In this document: positions 43,594-52,286 of the stretch, one piece after another | Layout: each line of letters begins with the position of its first letter | Numbering within the stretch: position 1 is the first letter of the stretch | Assembly: GCA_017525525.1 (NCBI GenBank) | Contig: JAFXSQ010000052.1 | Location: forward strand, 1-56,650 | Source of the DNA: Lachnospiraceae bacterium | GTDB taxonomy: Bacteria > Bacillota > Clostridia > Lachnospirales > Lachnospiraceae | Reading direction: 5' to 3' | Length of the DNA stretch: 56,650 nucleotides | Notes under the pieces: model-generated | Seen by the model: only the letters and a program-made list of their open reading frames with translations | The model's database searches: none | What the model was told of the DNA's origin: nothing | Position numbers and translations under genes: made by a program

Positions 43594-44445
43594 TTATCCC
43601 TTGACTGCTCCTGAGGTTACACCCTCCACGTAGTACTTCTGCATTATGATGAAGAGGATAGATATAGGAATTGATACCACAAATCCACCAGCACAGAATA
43701 TTGCAAAGTACTCATTGACAAGCGAACGGTCAAGCATGTTATATAATCCTATCGCTACCGTGTAATCCTTAGAAACACCTGAGTTAAGCATAAGCTTAGC
43801 GAATACGAAATCGCCCCAAGGGATAAGGAAAGAACTGATTATCTGATAGACTATAATAGGCTTACATATAGGCATTACTACCTTGGTAAATATCTTAAAT
43901 TCACTTGCTCCTTCAAGCTTAGCTGACTCTCTCAAGGACACTGGAATCGTATCCATGAATCCCTTTACTATCAGGAAGCCCAGACCCGAACCTGCGGAAT
44001 AAACTATAATCATTCCAAGGTGAGAGTTAGTAAGTCCGATAGACTTTAATACGAAGTAAACAGCTATCATTGAAAGAACACCCGGGAACATGTTGAGAAT
44101 CAAAGAGAAACTCATTAATTCTTTTCTTCCTCTAAACCTCATACAACTGAATGCATAACTTACCATAAGCACGAACAGCGTGGAAATGATGCAGGTAAAG
44201 ATTGAGATTATTAATGTGTTCTTGAACCATGTTCCGTATTGAACTACTGAATCAGGCTTTGTAAGAAGAGTTACAAAGTTATTGATCGTCCAGCTCTGTG
44301 GAAAGAAGTGAGTCTTGTTAACTCCCGAATACCCACTAAATGCTGTTACTACAAGCCAGAGAATTGGAACGAGCCAGATTACAACCAAAATTGCCAACAA
44401 TAAATGTCTTAAAAATGCTATAAATTTTTTCTTGAATTTTATCAT
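43594..44445 (-). CDS. Sugar ABC transporter permease, MalG type
   Basis: The ATG at 44445 (MIKFKKKFIAFLRHLLLAIL) overlaps the malF stop by 4 nt (ATGA), giving 283 aa. It has six membrane helices and the EAA loop LRESAKLEGASEFKIFTKVV, which contacts the ATPase. The C-terminus is YYVEGVTSGAVKG, as in MalG. It forms the membrane channel with the 44442 protein. No ATPase gene is present in the window, so a shared MsmK-type ATPase elsewhere is expected. Confidence 0.93.
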   Translation of the reverse strand: MIKFKKKFIAFLRHLLLAILVVIWLVPILWLVVTAFSGYSGVNKTHFFPQSWTINNFVTLLTKPDSVVQYGTWFKNTLIISIFTCIISTLFVLMVSYAFSCMRFRGRKELMSFSLILNMFPGVLSMIAVYFVLKSIGLTNSHLGMIIVYSAGSGLGFLIVKGFMDTIPVSLRESAKLEGASEFKIFTKVVMPICKPIIVYQIISSFLIPWGDFVFAKLMLNSGVSKDYTVAIGLYNMLDRSLVNEYFAIFCAGGFVVSIPISILFIIMQKYYVEGVTSGAVKG

Positions 44446-45926
44446 TGAAACTGCTCCTCTCTGCCTCCTGACATTAATTTTCTGAATAATGTAAGTGTAA
44501 ATACTGCACAGATTATGAATACGATAATACCGATAACTGATGCCATCTTGTAGTTGTAGTATTCGTTGGTCAATCTGAACAACCATGTCACAAGCAAGTC
44601 AACTTCCTTACCATTAGCATTTGCCATAGCCTGATCCGGAGTGATGTAAGAGTTGTTTGTGAGCAGATAGATTACATTAAAATTGTTGATGTTCTTAACA
44701 AAATCTGTTATAAGTGCAGGACCTTGGATAAACAATACATAAGGCATTGTTACGTGAACAAAAGCTTGGAAATTGGTTGCACCGTCTATCTTAGCTGCCT
44801 CTATCTGATCTGTAGGAATGTTCATTAATACACCGGTCGCAATAAGCATCTGGTATGGAACACCTACCCAGATATTAATCATAATTATCATAAATTTAGC
44901 CCAGTGCTCAGATGAAAGAAATGGAATGTAATTAAGATGCTCGTTAACCAAGCCGATATTCTTCAGCACATCTACAATTCCTAAATTGCCAAGCACGGAG
45001 TTAACTATTCCTGCGTCATCAAAGAAGTATCTTACCAAGAGCAAAGTGACGAACTGTGGAACGGCTATAGCAACTATGAACAAAGTTCTCCACATTTTCT
45101 TGAACTTGACACCCTTGACATTGATAAGCATTGCAAGAAGTATCCCAAGGAAAAATGTCGTAACTGTTGCAAGCACTGCCCAGAGAAGAGTCCAGCCCAA
45201 GATTTTACCAAATGCGTAACTGAATGATGATGTTACGGTGTTGGTGAAAAGACTCTTGAAGTTAGCCAATCCTACCCAGGTAAACAGTGCGTTAGGTGGC
45301 ATATGATTCTGGTCATAATTGGTAAATGCTATTGCTATAAGAACCAAAATCGGAATAATGTTCATCAGGATTACTCCAACCGTCGGCAAGAACAACAGCG
45401 TAATGTGAAACTTGTTATTTACAAGTGTCTTAATACCTCCCCAGAAATTATTAATATGTGGTTTATTAATTGACTCAGGCAGCTGATCAATAAGCTGAAG
45501 TCTATATACTGCCTTTATGTTGGCGATCCAGATAAGAATAAATACAAACACAAGGAACAGTGATACTATTGACCCGAGCAATATAGTAAACGAATTGTCA
45601 TAATCGTTAACCGTGGTCTGTAAAGTAGCAGGATCTAATATTTTCTCGAATTTAACTGTACCTAACGTACCAAAATCTTTAAGACTCGGGATTGCAAAGA
45701 TAACAAATAACACAATTGATAATGCCTCAAACAGCGTTAACAGAATACCTTTAATAATCTGCTTATGAGCCGTATATCCCGCTCCCATAAAGAGCATTGA
45801 AAGCTTAACAGACCAATCACCCTTGGATATAGCTTCGCCCAATTCCTTAAAATAAGTCTTAAATCCTGATTCTTTTTTATTTTCTTTTATAGATTCTTTT
45901 TTAGTTGGAGTATTCTTTTTGCTCAT
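44442..45926 (-). CDS. Sugar ABC transporter permease, MalF type
   Basis: The 494-aa protein has an extra N-terminal region with two or three helices (~1-170), as in clostridial MalF. The core permease follows: LLFLPTVGVILMNIIPILVL, the periplasmic loop, EAAKIDGATNFQAFVHVTMP (EAA loop) and YYNYKMASVIGIIVFII. AAGGGG lies ~7 nt before the ATG. A stem-loop separates it from the binding protein gene. It is a membrane partner of the 43594 permease. Confidence 0.92.
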   Translation of the reverse strand: MSKKNTPTKKESIKENKKESGFKTYFKELGEAISKGDWSVKLSMLFMGAGYTAHKQIIKGILLTLFEALSIVLFVIFAIPSLKDFGTLGTVKFEKILDPATLQTTVNDYDNSFTILLGSIVSLFLVFVFILIWIANIKAVYRLQLIDQLPESINKPHINNFWGGIKTLVNNKFHITLLFLPTVGVILMNIIPILVLIAIAFTNYDQNHMPPNALFTWVGLANFKSLFTNTVTSSFSYAFGKILGWTLLWAVLATVTTFFLGILLAMLINVKGVKFKKMWRTLFIVAIAVPQFVTLLLVRYFFDDAGIVNSVLGNLGIVDVLKNIGLVNEHLNYIPFLSSEHWAKFMIIMINIWVGVPYQMLIATGVLMNIPTDQIEAAKIDGATNFQAFVHVTMPYVLFIQGPALITDFVKNINNFNVIYLLTNNSYITPDQAMANANGKEVDLLVTWLFRLTNEYYNYKMASVIGIIVFIICAVFTLTLFRKLMSGGREEQFQ

Positions 45927-45972
45927 ATCTTTCCCCTTAAGAAATCAATCCAATTGTTATATTGGTAACAAA

Positions 45973-46007
45973 GGACCGGGAAGTATACTTAAACTACTGC
46001 CCGGCCC
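45973..46007. other. Stem-loop between the binding-protein and permease genes
   Basis: GGACCGGG (45973-45980) pairs with CCCGGCCC (46000-46007) with one mismatch, and an AAGTATACTT palindrome lies in the loop. Such structures in malE-malF gaps often stabilise or attenuate mRNA, so that the binding protein exceeds the permease. Confidence 0.55.
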
Positions 46008-46076
46008 AATGATTCATTATCTTTAACATGCCAAGCCCATAATCGATATTTAGGCTTTTATTGTATTAATTCATTG

Positions 46077-47393
46077 TTATTGAACGGCTGCTGTAATACC
46101 CTCAACCGCATTGTCAAGTAACTTCTGAAGATCAGTTCCGTCAGGATTGCCTGTGATCAATATAAGTCCAAGAGTGTTAGCAGGATCCCAGTAGTTACCG
46201 CCTACACGCTGAGGTGATGCGAACTCTGCCTGTGCTGCAAGTGCTGCAATTGCAGGTGAAGCCTGTACGTCAGCAGACTGAGAAGCTTCCTCGTTAGCTG
46301 GTCCAAGACCTCTTGCATTAAATCTTGCAATCTGATTCTCCTTGTTGGTAAGGTACTCAGCTAAAATCATGCTCCAACCAACGAACTGTGAATGAGGGTT
46401 AACACCAATCATCTTGTATCCTGAGAATGATGACATCTGTACCTGCTTGCCACCGCATGTAAATGTAGGAAGCTTGCATGCTGCCATGTTGTCACCCCAT
46501 GCTTCCTTGATAGCATCTGAGTTCCATACACCTGAAACTGCTGCAGCAAACTTACCGTCTTTAATACCGGTTACGATATCCGCATCCTCTTTAACGCTTT
46601 CAAATCCTTTGTTCTTGCCAAGATCAATGATTGCCTGAGCAACATCTGTTGCGCCTTCTGCGTTCCATGTACAATTGTTGGTTACACCATCTTCATTAAG
46701 AGTTACATCATATCCTGCACCCTTGAAGAATGAGTAGTTATACCATGCATCTGAAACTATCATAGCTACCTTCTTGCCTGCTTTATCAGCTGTTGCTGTC
46801 ATAGCATCAAGCGACTCAACGTCTGACTCTGATAAAACTGACTTATCATAGTACATGAAATATCCGTTATCAGCTGTCATTGGGTATGCATAAAGCTTAC
46901 CGTCGATTGTAGCTGCCTCAACAGAACCTGCGAGGTTCTCGTTCTTAACATCGTAAGTATATGTGTTAGCTACTTCCTGAAGAGCTCCACCGTTAACGAG
47001 CTCAAGTATCTGATCATCTGCAAATGCGTATACATCCGGAGCTGCCTCAACGTCTGTAAGTACATCATCCTTAGCATCTGCTTCAGACTTAGCACCTAAT
47101 GTAATGTCAAATGTTACATCAGGATAAAGAGCCTTAAAACTGTCGATTAATCCTTGAGTGAACTCCTGATCTTCCTCTGAAGCCCAAACTGTAAGTTTAA
47201 CTGTTCCCTCGGTTGCCTTGATAAGTTTAGCAACAGGATCTTCGGCTGAAGCACCGTCCTCTGCTGCTGATGAATCTTTCGCTCCTGAATCAGCAGGTGC
47301 TGATGTTTCTTTGGTTTCTTTGTTACCACAACCTGCCATAGCAAAAACCATGGTAAGTGTAAGTATCATCGCTAATAGTTTCAGTTTCTTCAT
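46077..47393 (-). CDS. Sugar ABC transporter substrate-binding lipoprotein, MalE type
   Basis: The ATG at 47393 (MKKLKLLAMILTLTMVFAMA) follows AGGAGG by ~10 nt, giving 438 aa. The signal peptide ends in a lipobox FAMAGC, so the mature protein is lipid-anchored outside the membrane. A Ser/Ala/Asp-rich linker (ETSAPADSGAKDSSAAE) is followed by a MalE/cluster-1 fold (LTVWASEEDQEF, YAYPMTADNGYFMYYDKSVL). It should bind galacto-oligosaccharides (from context). It is the first gene of the import operon, with its own promoter and operator. Confidence 0.93.
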   Translation of the reverse strand: MKKLKLLAMILTLTMVFAMAGCGNKETKETSAPADSGAKDSSAAEDGASAEDPVAKLIKATEGTVKLTVWASEEDQEFTQGLIDSFKALYPDVTFDITLGAKSEADAKDDVLTDVEAAPDVYAFADDQILELVNGGALQEVANTYTYDVKNENLAGSVEAATIDGKLYAYPMTADNGYFMYYDKSVLSESDVESLDAMTATADKAGKKVAMIVSDAWYNYSFFKGAGYDVTLNEDGVTNNCTWNAEGATDVAQAIIDLGKNKGFESVKEDADIVTGIKDGKFAAAVSGVWNSDAIKEAWGDNMAACKLPTFTCGGKQVQMSSFSGYKMIGVNPHSQFVGWSMILAEYLTNKENQIARFNARGLGPANEEASQSADVQASPAIAALAAQAEFASPQRVGGNYWDPANTLGLILITGNPDGTDLQKLLDNAVEGITAAVQ

Positions 47394-47513
47394 AATGTTT
47401 CGTCCTCCTTTTAGAACAATGTGAATTAATAAGTGATATGTTGACAACGACCGCCAGCTTATATCACTCTTCAGTGCTTTTGTTGCTCAGTTAAGTGATT
47501 CATTTTCCCTTGC

Positions 47514-47531
47514 TGCGCAATCGGTTGTCCT
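47514..47531. promoter_or_regulatory. LacI-family operator at the malE promoter
   Basis: TGCGCAATCGGTTGTCCT shares GCGCAA-nCGG-TTG with the sites at 48797 and 53899. It begins about 10 nt downstream of the -10 box of the promoter at 47541-47569, a position that would block transcription. The right half-site is imperfect. Confidence 0.65.
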
Positions 47532-47540
47532 TATGTTGTA

Positions 47541-47569
47541 AATATATCACAACATTTTTTTGATGTCAA
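47541..47569 (-). promoter_or_regulatory. Sigma-A-type promoter of the import operon
   Basis: Reverse-strand TTGACA (47564-47569), a 17-nt spacer and TATATT (47541-47546) form a strong promoter. The leader to malE is ~140 nt. Confidence 0.8.
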
Positions 47570-47659
47570 CACAAAAATTATTAATTTTTACAAATGTTTT
47601 GAAAACCCTTATTCTGCCTATTGTGCGCTATATACAATACCGCTTCCTATTAAACAAAA

Positions 47660-47700
47660 AAAAGATGGCAATATGCTAGGAGGGTACATTGCCATCTTTT
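47660..47700 (-). terminator. Rho-independent terminator of the lacI gene
   Basis: AAAAGATGGCAAT (47660-47672) and ATTGCCATCTTTT (47688-47700) form a 13-bp stem. On the reverse strand it runs into TTTTTTTTGTTT. It lies 40 nt after the lacI stop. Confidence 0.85.
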
Positions 47701-47740
47701 GTTAATATATATTATGGGTCTTTGTGAACATTTATAGTAT

Positions 47741-48751
47741 CTATTGGGTTGAGGACTTTAGCTGTACTTCATACGAAAGCATAACCTTCTGTTCAACCTC
47801 AATTCCATTCAAAATATCGAACAATGTCTTACAAGCATTGATTCCAAGCTCCTTAGGATCATACTGAAGAGCAGTTATTGTAGGCTGATTGTTGGATATC
47901 AACTCGCTGTTATAGAACGATGCTATCTTGATATCCTCAGAAATACTTACCTCGTCACGCTTAAGCTTCGCAATTGTTGCGCTACATATTCCGTCATCCA
48001 TACACATCAGACACTCAGCGCCATTTCTTAATGCTGTATCAGTAGCTCTCTCAACATCCTCGTCAGAGAGACAATTCATAAATATATCATCATCAGTTAT
48101 ATCTATCTTCTGTTCCTTAAGGGCATGTAAAAAGCCCTCTCTTCTCGTACGATTGACAACATGGTTAGAGTCGCCGCCAATAAGTGCAAACTTCTTAATA
48201 CCCTTCATGATAAGGATGGATGTAAGCTCGTTACACGCCTTAAAATGGTCGTTATCAATCTGTACAACATCTTTATAATCTGTCGAACCTATAGCAACAA
48301 AAGGAACCTTACTTTCGATTAAGTACGGGATGCTTTCGTCGTTGATCAACGTTCTTCCTAAGATAACTCCATCAACCTTATGATTGCTAACTATTCTCTT
48401 CAAATGAGAGATGTTGTTATCGTATACAACTCCCATCAAAATATCGTAATTCTCTGCAGATGCTGCATCGACAACTCCCGCCATACATCTCTGGAAGAAA
48501 GGAAGTGCTGTCATCGAGGAATCTCCCGGAACCACCCAACATATATTGTAGGTCTTGGACTCTGATAGTCCTTTGGCAATAGGATTAGGCTTATAGTTAT
48601 GTTCCTTGATATACGAAAGAACTCTCTCTCTCGTCTCCTTGCCTATCCTTCCCTTGCCGGAGATTGCTCTTGACACTGTCGACTTGGATGTCCCTAATGC
48701 ATTGGCAACATCTTCTATCGTAACCTTATCTTCAATATACTCATTACCCAT
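47741..48751 (-). CDS. LacI-family transcriptional regulator of the galactan locus
   Basis: The 336-aa protein has an N-terminal LacI HTH (VTIEDVANALGTSKSTVSRA, residues ~9-28) with the hinge YKPNPIAKGLSESK. The periplasmic-binding-like sensor has FVAIGSTDYKDVVQIDN, FALIGGDSNHVVNRTRREGF, GAECLMCMDDGICSATIAKL and a C-terminal ALQYDPKELGI. AAGGAG precedes the ATG at 48751. It should repress the locus until a galactan-derived sugar binds. Its own upstream region carries a matching operator, suggesting autoregulation. Confidence 0.92.
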   Translation of the reverse strand: MGNEYIEDKVTIEDVANALGTSKSTVSRAISGKGRIGKETRERVLSYIKEHNYKPNPIAKGLSESKTYNICWVVPGDSSMTALPFFQRCMAGVVDAASAENYDILMGVVYDNNISHLKRIVSNHKVDGVILGRTLINDESIPYLIESKVPFVAIGSTDYKDVVQIDNDHFKACNELTSILIMKGIKKFALIGGDSNHVVNRTRREGFLHALKEQKIDITDDDIFMNCLSDEDVERATDTALRNGAECLMCMDDGICSATIAKLKRDEVSISEDIKIASFYNSELISNNQPTITALQYDPKELGINACKTLFDILNGIEVEQKVMLSYEVQLKSSTQ

Positions 48752-48796
48752 ATCATCATTCGCTCCTTGACATCGAGTTATAACTGTGCTACACTA

Positions 48797-48814
48797 TGCG
48801 CAAGCGGTTGCATG
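48797..48814. promoter_or_regulatory. LacI-family operator between lacI and the GH42 gene
   Basis: TGCGCAAGCGGTTGCATG has half-sites GCGCAA and TTGCAT around GCGG. It lies 46-63 nt upstream of lacI and ~100 nt upstream of the GH42 promoter. It would overlap a weak lacI -35 box (TTGCGC on the reverse strand). Confidence 0.7.
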
Positions 48815-48900
48815 CAAGCATAAGATTACCATTTTATTCAGTGTTTGTCAAGGGTTTTCTTACTTTTATTTTAAAAGCACCTACATGCTACTGTAAGCAT

Positions 48901-48928
48901 TTGCGCAACAAATATCATAAGCTATACT
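48901..48928 (+). promoter_or_regulatory. Promoter of the GH42-galK-galT operon
   Basis: TTGCGC (48901-48906), a 16-nt spacer and TATACT (48923-48928) lie ~43 nt before the GH42 start codon. The -35 element sits in a TTGCGCAA palindrome. Confidence 0.6.
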
Positions 48929-48945
48929 TGATATATATCAAGTAT
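48924..48945. promoter_or_regulatory. 22-bp perfect palindrome overlapping the -10 box
   Basis: ATACTTGATAT followed by its exact complement ATATCAAGTAT overlaps the -10 box and the predicted start site of the GH42 promoter. The sequence differs from the GCGCAA-type operator, so a second regulator may bind. Confidence 0.6.
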
Positions 48946-48970
48946 GTGCGACAATAAATAGGAGGATGCC

Positions 48971-50965
48971 ATGGAATTTAAATCAACTTTATTTGGCTCG
49001 GCATACTATGATGAATATATGCCATACGACAGGATTGATACTGATTTTCAGATGATGAAGGACGCGGGATTCAACGTAATAAGAATCGCCGAATCAACTT
49101 GGAGTACCTGGGAACCGAGTGATAATCAATATGATTTTACTCACCTTCATCGGATGCTTGACAAAGCGACAGAATACGGAATCAGCGTAATTATAGGAAC
49201 GCCAACCTACGCTATTCCGCCTTGGTTATATAAGAAGTATCCTGACATAATGGCAGTAACGGCTGAGGGTCCTTTGTTATACGGTCACAGACAACTTCAC
49301 GATATAACTAATCCTCATTTCTTGTTTCACGCAGAACGCATTATAAGGAAGTTGATGGATGAGGTTAAGGATTATGACTGTGTTATAGGCTATCAGCTCG
49401 ACAACGAAACAAGAGCTGCTGACGCTGCGTCAAGTGAAACACAGAAGCTGTTCGTTGCTGAATTAAGAAAAACATATCCTGATATCAACGAATTTAACAG
49501 AGAATTCGGACTTGATTATTGGAGTAATAAGATTGATTCATGGGATGATTTCCCTGATATTCGCGGTACGATAAACGGTAGTTTATCAGCAGCTTACAAG
49601 AGATTCTTAAGAAACAGGATAACCGAGTATCTAACGTGGCAGGCTTCAATAATAAGAGAATACAAACGTGATGATCAGTTCATAACTCATAACTTTGATT
49701 ATTCATGGATAGGTCATTCATTTGGAATACAACCTTTAGTCAATCAGTTTGATGCAGCCAAATGTATGGATATAGCAGGTGTCGATATATATCATCCATG
49801 TAAGGATGAGTTAACCGGTGCAACAATAGCATTTGGCGGAGCAGTCGGAAGAGCACTTAAGAAGGACAATTATCTTGTCTTAGAGACTGAAGCACAAGGC
49901 AGAACTGATTGGCTTGCCTATAAAGGACAATTAAGACTCAATGCATACTCTCATTTGGCAAGCGGAGCTTTAAGTGTTATGTATTGGCATTGGCATTCGA
50001 TACACAATTCATTCGAGACATATTGGAAAGGTATCTTAAGTCACGACCTTAAGGCGAACGCCACCTATAACGAACTTTCAGATTTCAGACATGAGATGTT
50101 AAGTATTGAAGACAGAATACGAGGTCTTAAGAAGGAATCAAAAGTTGCAATTATAGTAGATAATCAGAGTCTTGTAGGGATTGATGAATTCCCTATAAGC
50201 GATAGTTCAGAACTCGACTACAATCATATATTAAGGTGGTTTTATGATTCATGTTACGAGATGAATATTGAATGTGATCTCGTCTCGGTTGAAGATACAT
50301 TTGACAACTATCAAATGTTAATTGTGCCTGCACTTTACTCTGCTTCTGTCAGCACTCTGAATAAGATTAAAGATTATATCAGTAATGGTGGTCATGCACT
50401 TATAGGATTTAAGAGCGGATTCAGTGACGAGGAAATCAAGGTTTATGCTGGCACTGAGCCTTACGTTATATCAGAGGCTATAGGTGCTCATTACGATCAA
50501 TACACCAATCCTAAAGGTGTAAGTATTACAATTGATGATAAGCACTATGAAGTCACTGAGTGGATGGAACTATTATATAACGATGATGCTAAGGTTATTG
50601 CATCATATGACCACAAGTATTACAAGGACTATGCTGCTATTACCTGTAAAGATTATGGTAAGGGCAGTGCAACATATATCGGATGTTATTTTTCAAAGGA
50701 GGGACTAAAGAGTGTAATATCATCCGTTACCAAGAAAGCCGGTATTAATATTCCTAAGATTGACTATCCGATAGTTAAGAAATCAGGAATCAATCAATAT
50801 GGAAGAAGAATCAATTATTACTTTAACTACTCTTCTGATGAACAGAGTTTTGTTTACGACGGACGCGACGGAATCTCTCTTCTTGACAACTCAGATATTT
50901 ATTCAAAAGACACAGTTAAACTAAATGATTGGGATCTTATAATAATTGAAGAAAACGAAGAATAA
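48971..50965 (+). CDS. GH42 beta-galactosidase
   Basis: The 664-aa protein follows AGGAGG by ~5 nt. It has the GH42 A domain (1-~385): MMKDAGFNVIRIAESTWSTW, GTPTYAIPPWL, the acid/base Glu146 in YQLDNETRAA, and the nucleophile Glu305 or Glu307 in LVLETEAQG. The B domain is a trimerisation-type fold (~390-600), followed by a small C domain. There is no signal peptide. It releases galactose from galacto-oligosaccharides made by GH53. It is the first gene of the plus-strand operon with galK and galT. Confidence 0.95.
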   Translation: MEFKSTLFGSAYYDEYMPYDRIDTDFQMMKDAGFNVIRIAESTWSTWEPSDNQYDFTHLHRMLDKATEYGISVIIGTPTYAIPPWLYKKYPDIMAVTAEGPLLYGHRQLHDITNPHFLFHAERIIRKLMDEVKDYDCVIGYQLDNETRAADAASSETQKLFVAELRKTYPDINEFNREFGLDYWSNKIDSWDDFPDIRGTINGSLSAAYKRFLRNRITEYLTWQASIIREYKRDDQFITHNFDYSWIGHSFGIQPLVNQFDAAKCMDIAGVDIYHPCKDELTGATIAFGGAVGRALKKDNYLVLETEAQGRTDWLAYKGQLRLNAYSHLASGALSVMYWHWHSIHNSFETYWKGILSHDLKANATYNELSDFRHEMLSIEDRIRGLKKESKVAIIVDNQSLVGIDEFPISDSSELDYNHILRWFYDSCYEMNIECDLVSVEDTFDNYQMLIVPALYSASVSTLNKIKDYISNGGHALIGFKSGFSDEEIKVYAGTEPYVISEAIGAHYDQYTNPKGVSITIDDKHYEVTEWMELLYNDDAKVIASYDHKYYKDYAAITCKDYGKGSATYIGCYFSKEGLKSVISSVTKKAGINIPKIDYPIVKKSGINQYGRRINYYFNYSSDEQSFVYDGRDGISLLDNSDIYSKDTVKLNDWDLIIIEENEE

Positions 50966-50981
50966 ACAGGGAGGAACCAAA

Positions 50982-52262
50982 ATGTTAAACTTAGATCAGA
51001 TTATAAATGACATTAATGAAGGTAGATTAGATGACAAGCTTCTTGATATCTATGTAGACGAGAGTAAGCTTTCAACTCAGAAAGACAGATATATAAATGC
51101 TTTGAACGAATATAAGAAACTGTTTACCGAAGAACTTGACGGAATATACAGTGCACCGGGAAGAAGTGAAATCGGAGGCAATCACACCGATCACCAACAC
51201 GGCGAAACATTGGCTGCATCTATCAATGATGATGCTATTGCGATGGTTAAAAGCACAGACAAGAACGTTGTTAATGTTCTTTCTGAGGGCTATGACATGA
51301 TTACGATTGACCTTAATGACATCGACAAGAAAGATTCTGAAGAAGGAACTACAATCGCATTAATCAAGGGTGTAATTAAAGGAGTTAAAGATCACGGATA
51401 TAACATCGGTGGATTTAATGCATACATTACCAGCAACGTGTTATCCGGTTCCGGTCTATCGTCTTCAGCAGCATTTGAAACACTTATAGGTACTATTCTT
51501 TCAGGTCTATACAATGATATGAAGATACCTGCCGTTGAGATTGCGATAATCGGACAGTACGCTGAGAATTATTACTTTGGCAAGCCATGCGGTCTCTTAG
51601 ATCAGACTGCTTCTTCGGTTGGCGGATTATGTCACATGGACTTTATTAATCCAAAAGAGCCGGCTGTTACAAAAGTTGATTTTGATATGGAGTCTTATGG
51701 CTATAGCTTATGTATAACAGATACCAAAGGTTCTCACGCAGACTTAACCGACGACTACGCTGCAGTTCCTAAAGAGATGAAAGAAGTTGCTTCTTTCTTC
51801 GGAAAGGAAGTATTGATAGAAGTTGACGAGGCTGATGTCATAAAAAATGCTGCCGCTATCAGAGAGAAATATTCAGACAGGGCTTTCTTAAGAGCTATAC
51901 ATTTTTACGAGGAGAACAAGCGCGTTAATCAAGAGGTTGAAGCTCTTAAAACGGGAGACATCGACACATTTTTAAAGACAGTAAATGCATCAGGTAACTC
52001 ATCATATAAGTATCTTCAGAACGTTTACACCAACCATGATGTTGAACACCAGAATGTTTCTGTCGCTTTGATGCTTAGCGAATTGTTCTTAGGCAACAAC
52101 GGTGTTGCAAGAGTTCACGGCGGTGGATTTGCCGGAACCATTCAAGCATTTGTCAAAAACGAAGCGGTTGCGGACTATAAGAAGAAGATGGACATTGTGT
52201 TTGGAGATGGTGCATGTAACGTACTTAAGATTAGAAAATACGGCGGAATGAAAGTGTTATAA
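50982..52262 (+). CDS. galK: Galactokinase
   Basis: The ATG at 50982 (MLNLDQIINDINEG) follows GGGAGG by 9 nt, giving 426 aa. GHMP kinase features are the galactokinase signature APGRSEIGGNHTDHQHG (~62-78), the ATP loop LSGSGLSSSAAFE (~154-166) and HGGGFAGTIQAF near the C-terminus. It phosphorylates galactose to galactose 1-phosphate in the cytoplasm. It starts 16 nt after the GH42 stop and is followed by galT after 24 nt. Confidence 0.96.
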   Translation: MLNLDQIINDINEGRLDDKLLDIYVDESKLSTQKDRYINALNEYKKLFTEELDGIYSAPGRSEIGGNHTDHQHGETLAASINDDAIAMVKSTDKNVVNVLSEGYDMITIDLNDIDKKDSEEGTTIALIKGVIKGVKDHGYNIGGFNAYITSNVLSGSGLSSSAAFETLIGTILSGLYNDMKIPAVEIAIIGQYAENYYFGKPCGLLDQTASSVGGLCHMDFINPKEPAVTKVDFDMESYGYSLCITDTKGSHADLTDDYAAVPKEMKEVASFFGKEVLIEVDEADVIKNAAAIREKYSDRAFLRAIHFYEENKRVNQEVEALKTGDIDTFLKTVNASGNSSYKYLQNVYTNHDVEHQNVSVALMLSELFLGNNGVARVHGGGFAGTIQAFVKNEAVADYKKKMDIVFGDGACNVLKIRKYGGMKVL

Positions 52263-52286
52263 TTTAGCTTCAGGAGGTTTTGAACT

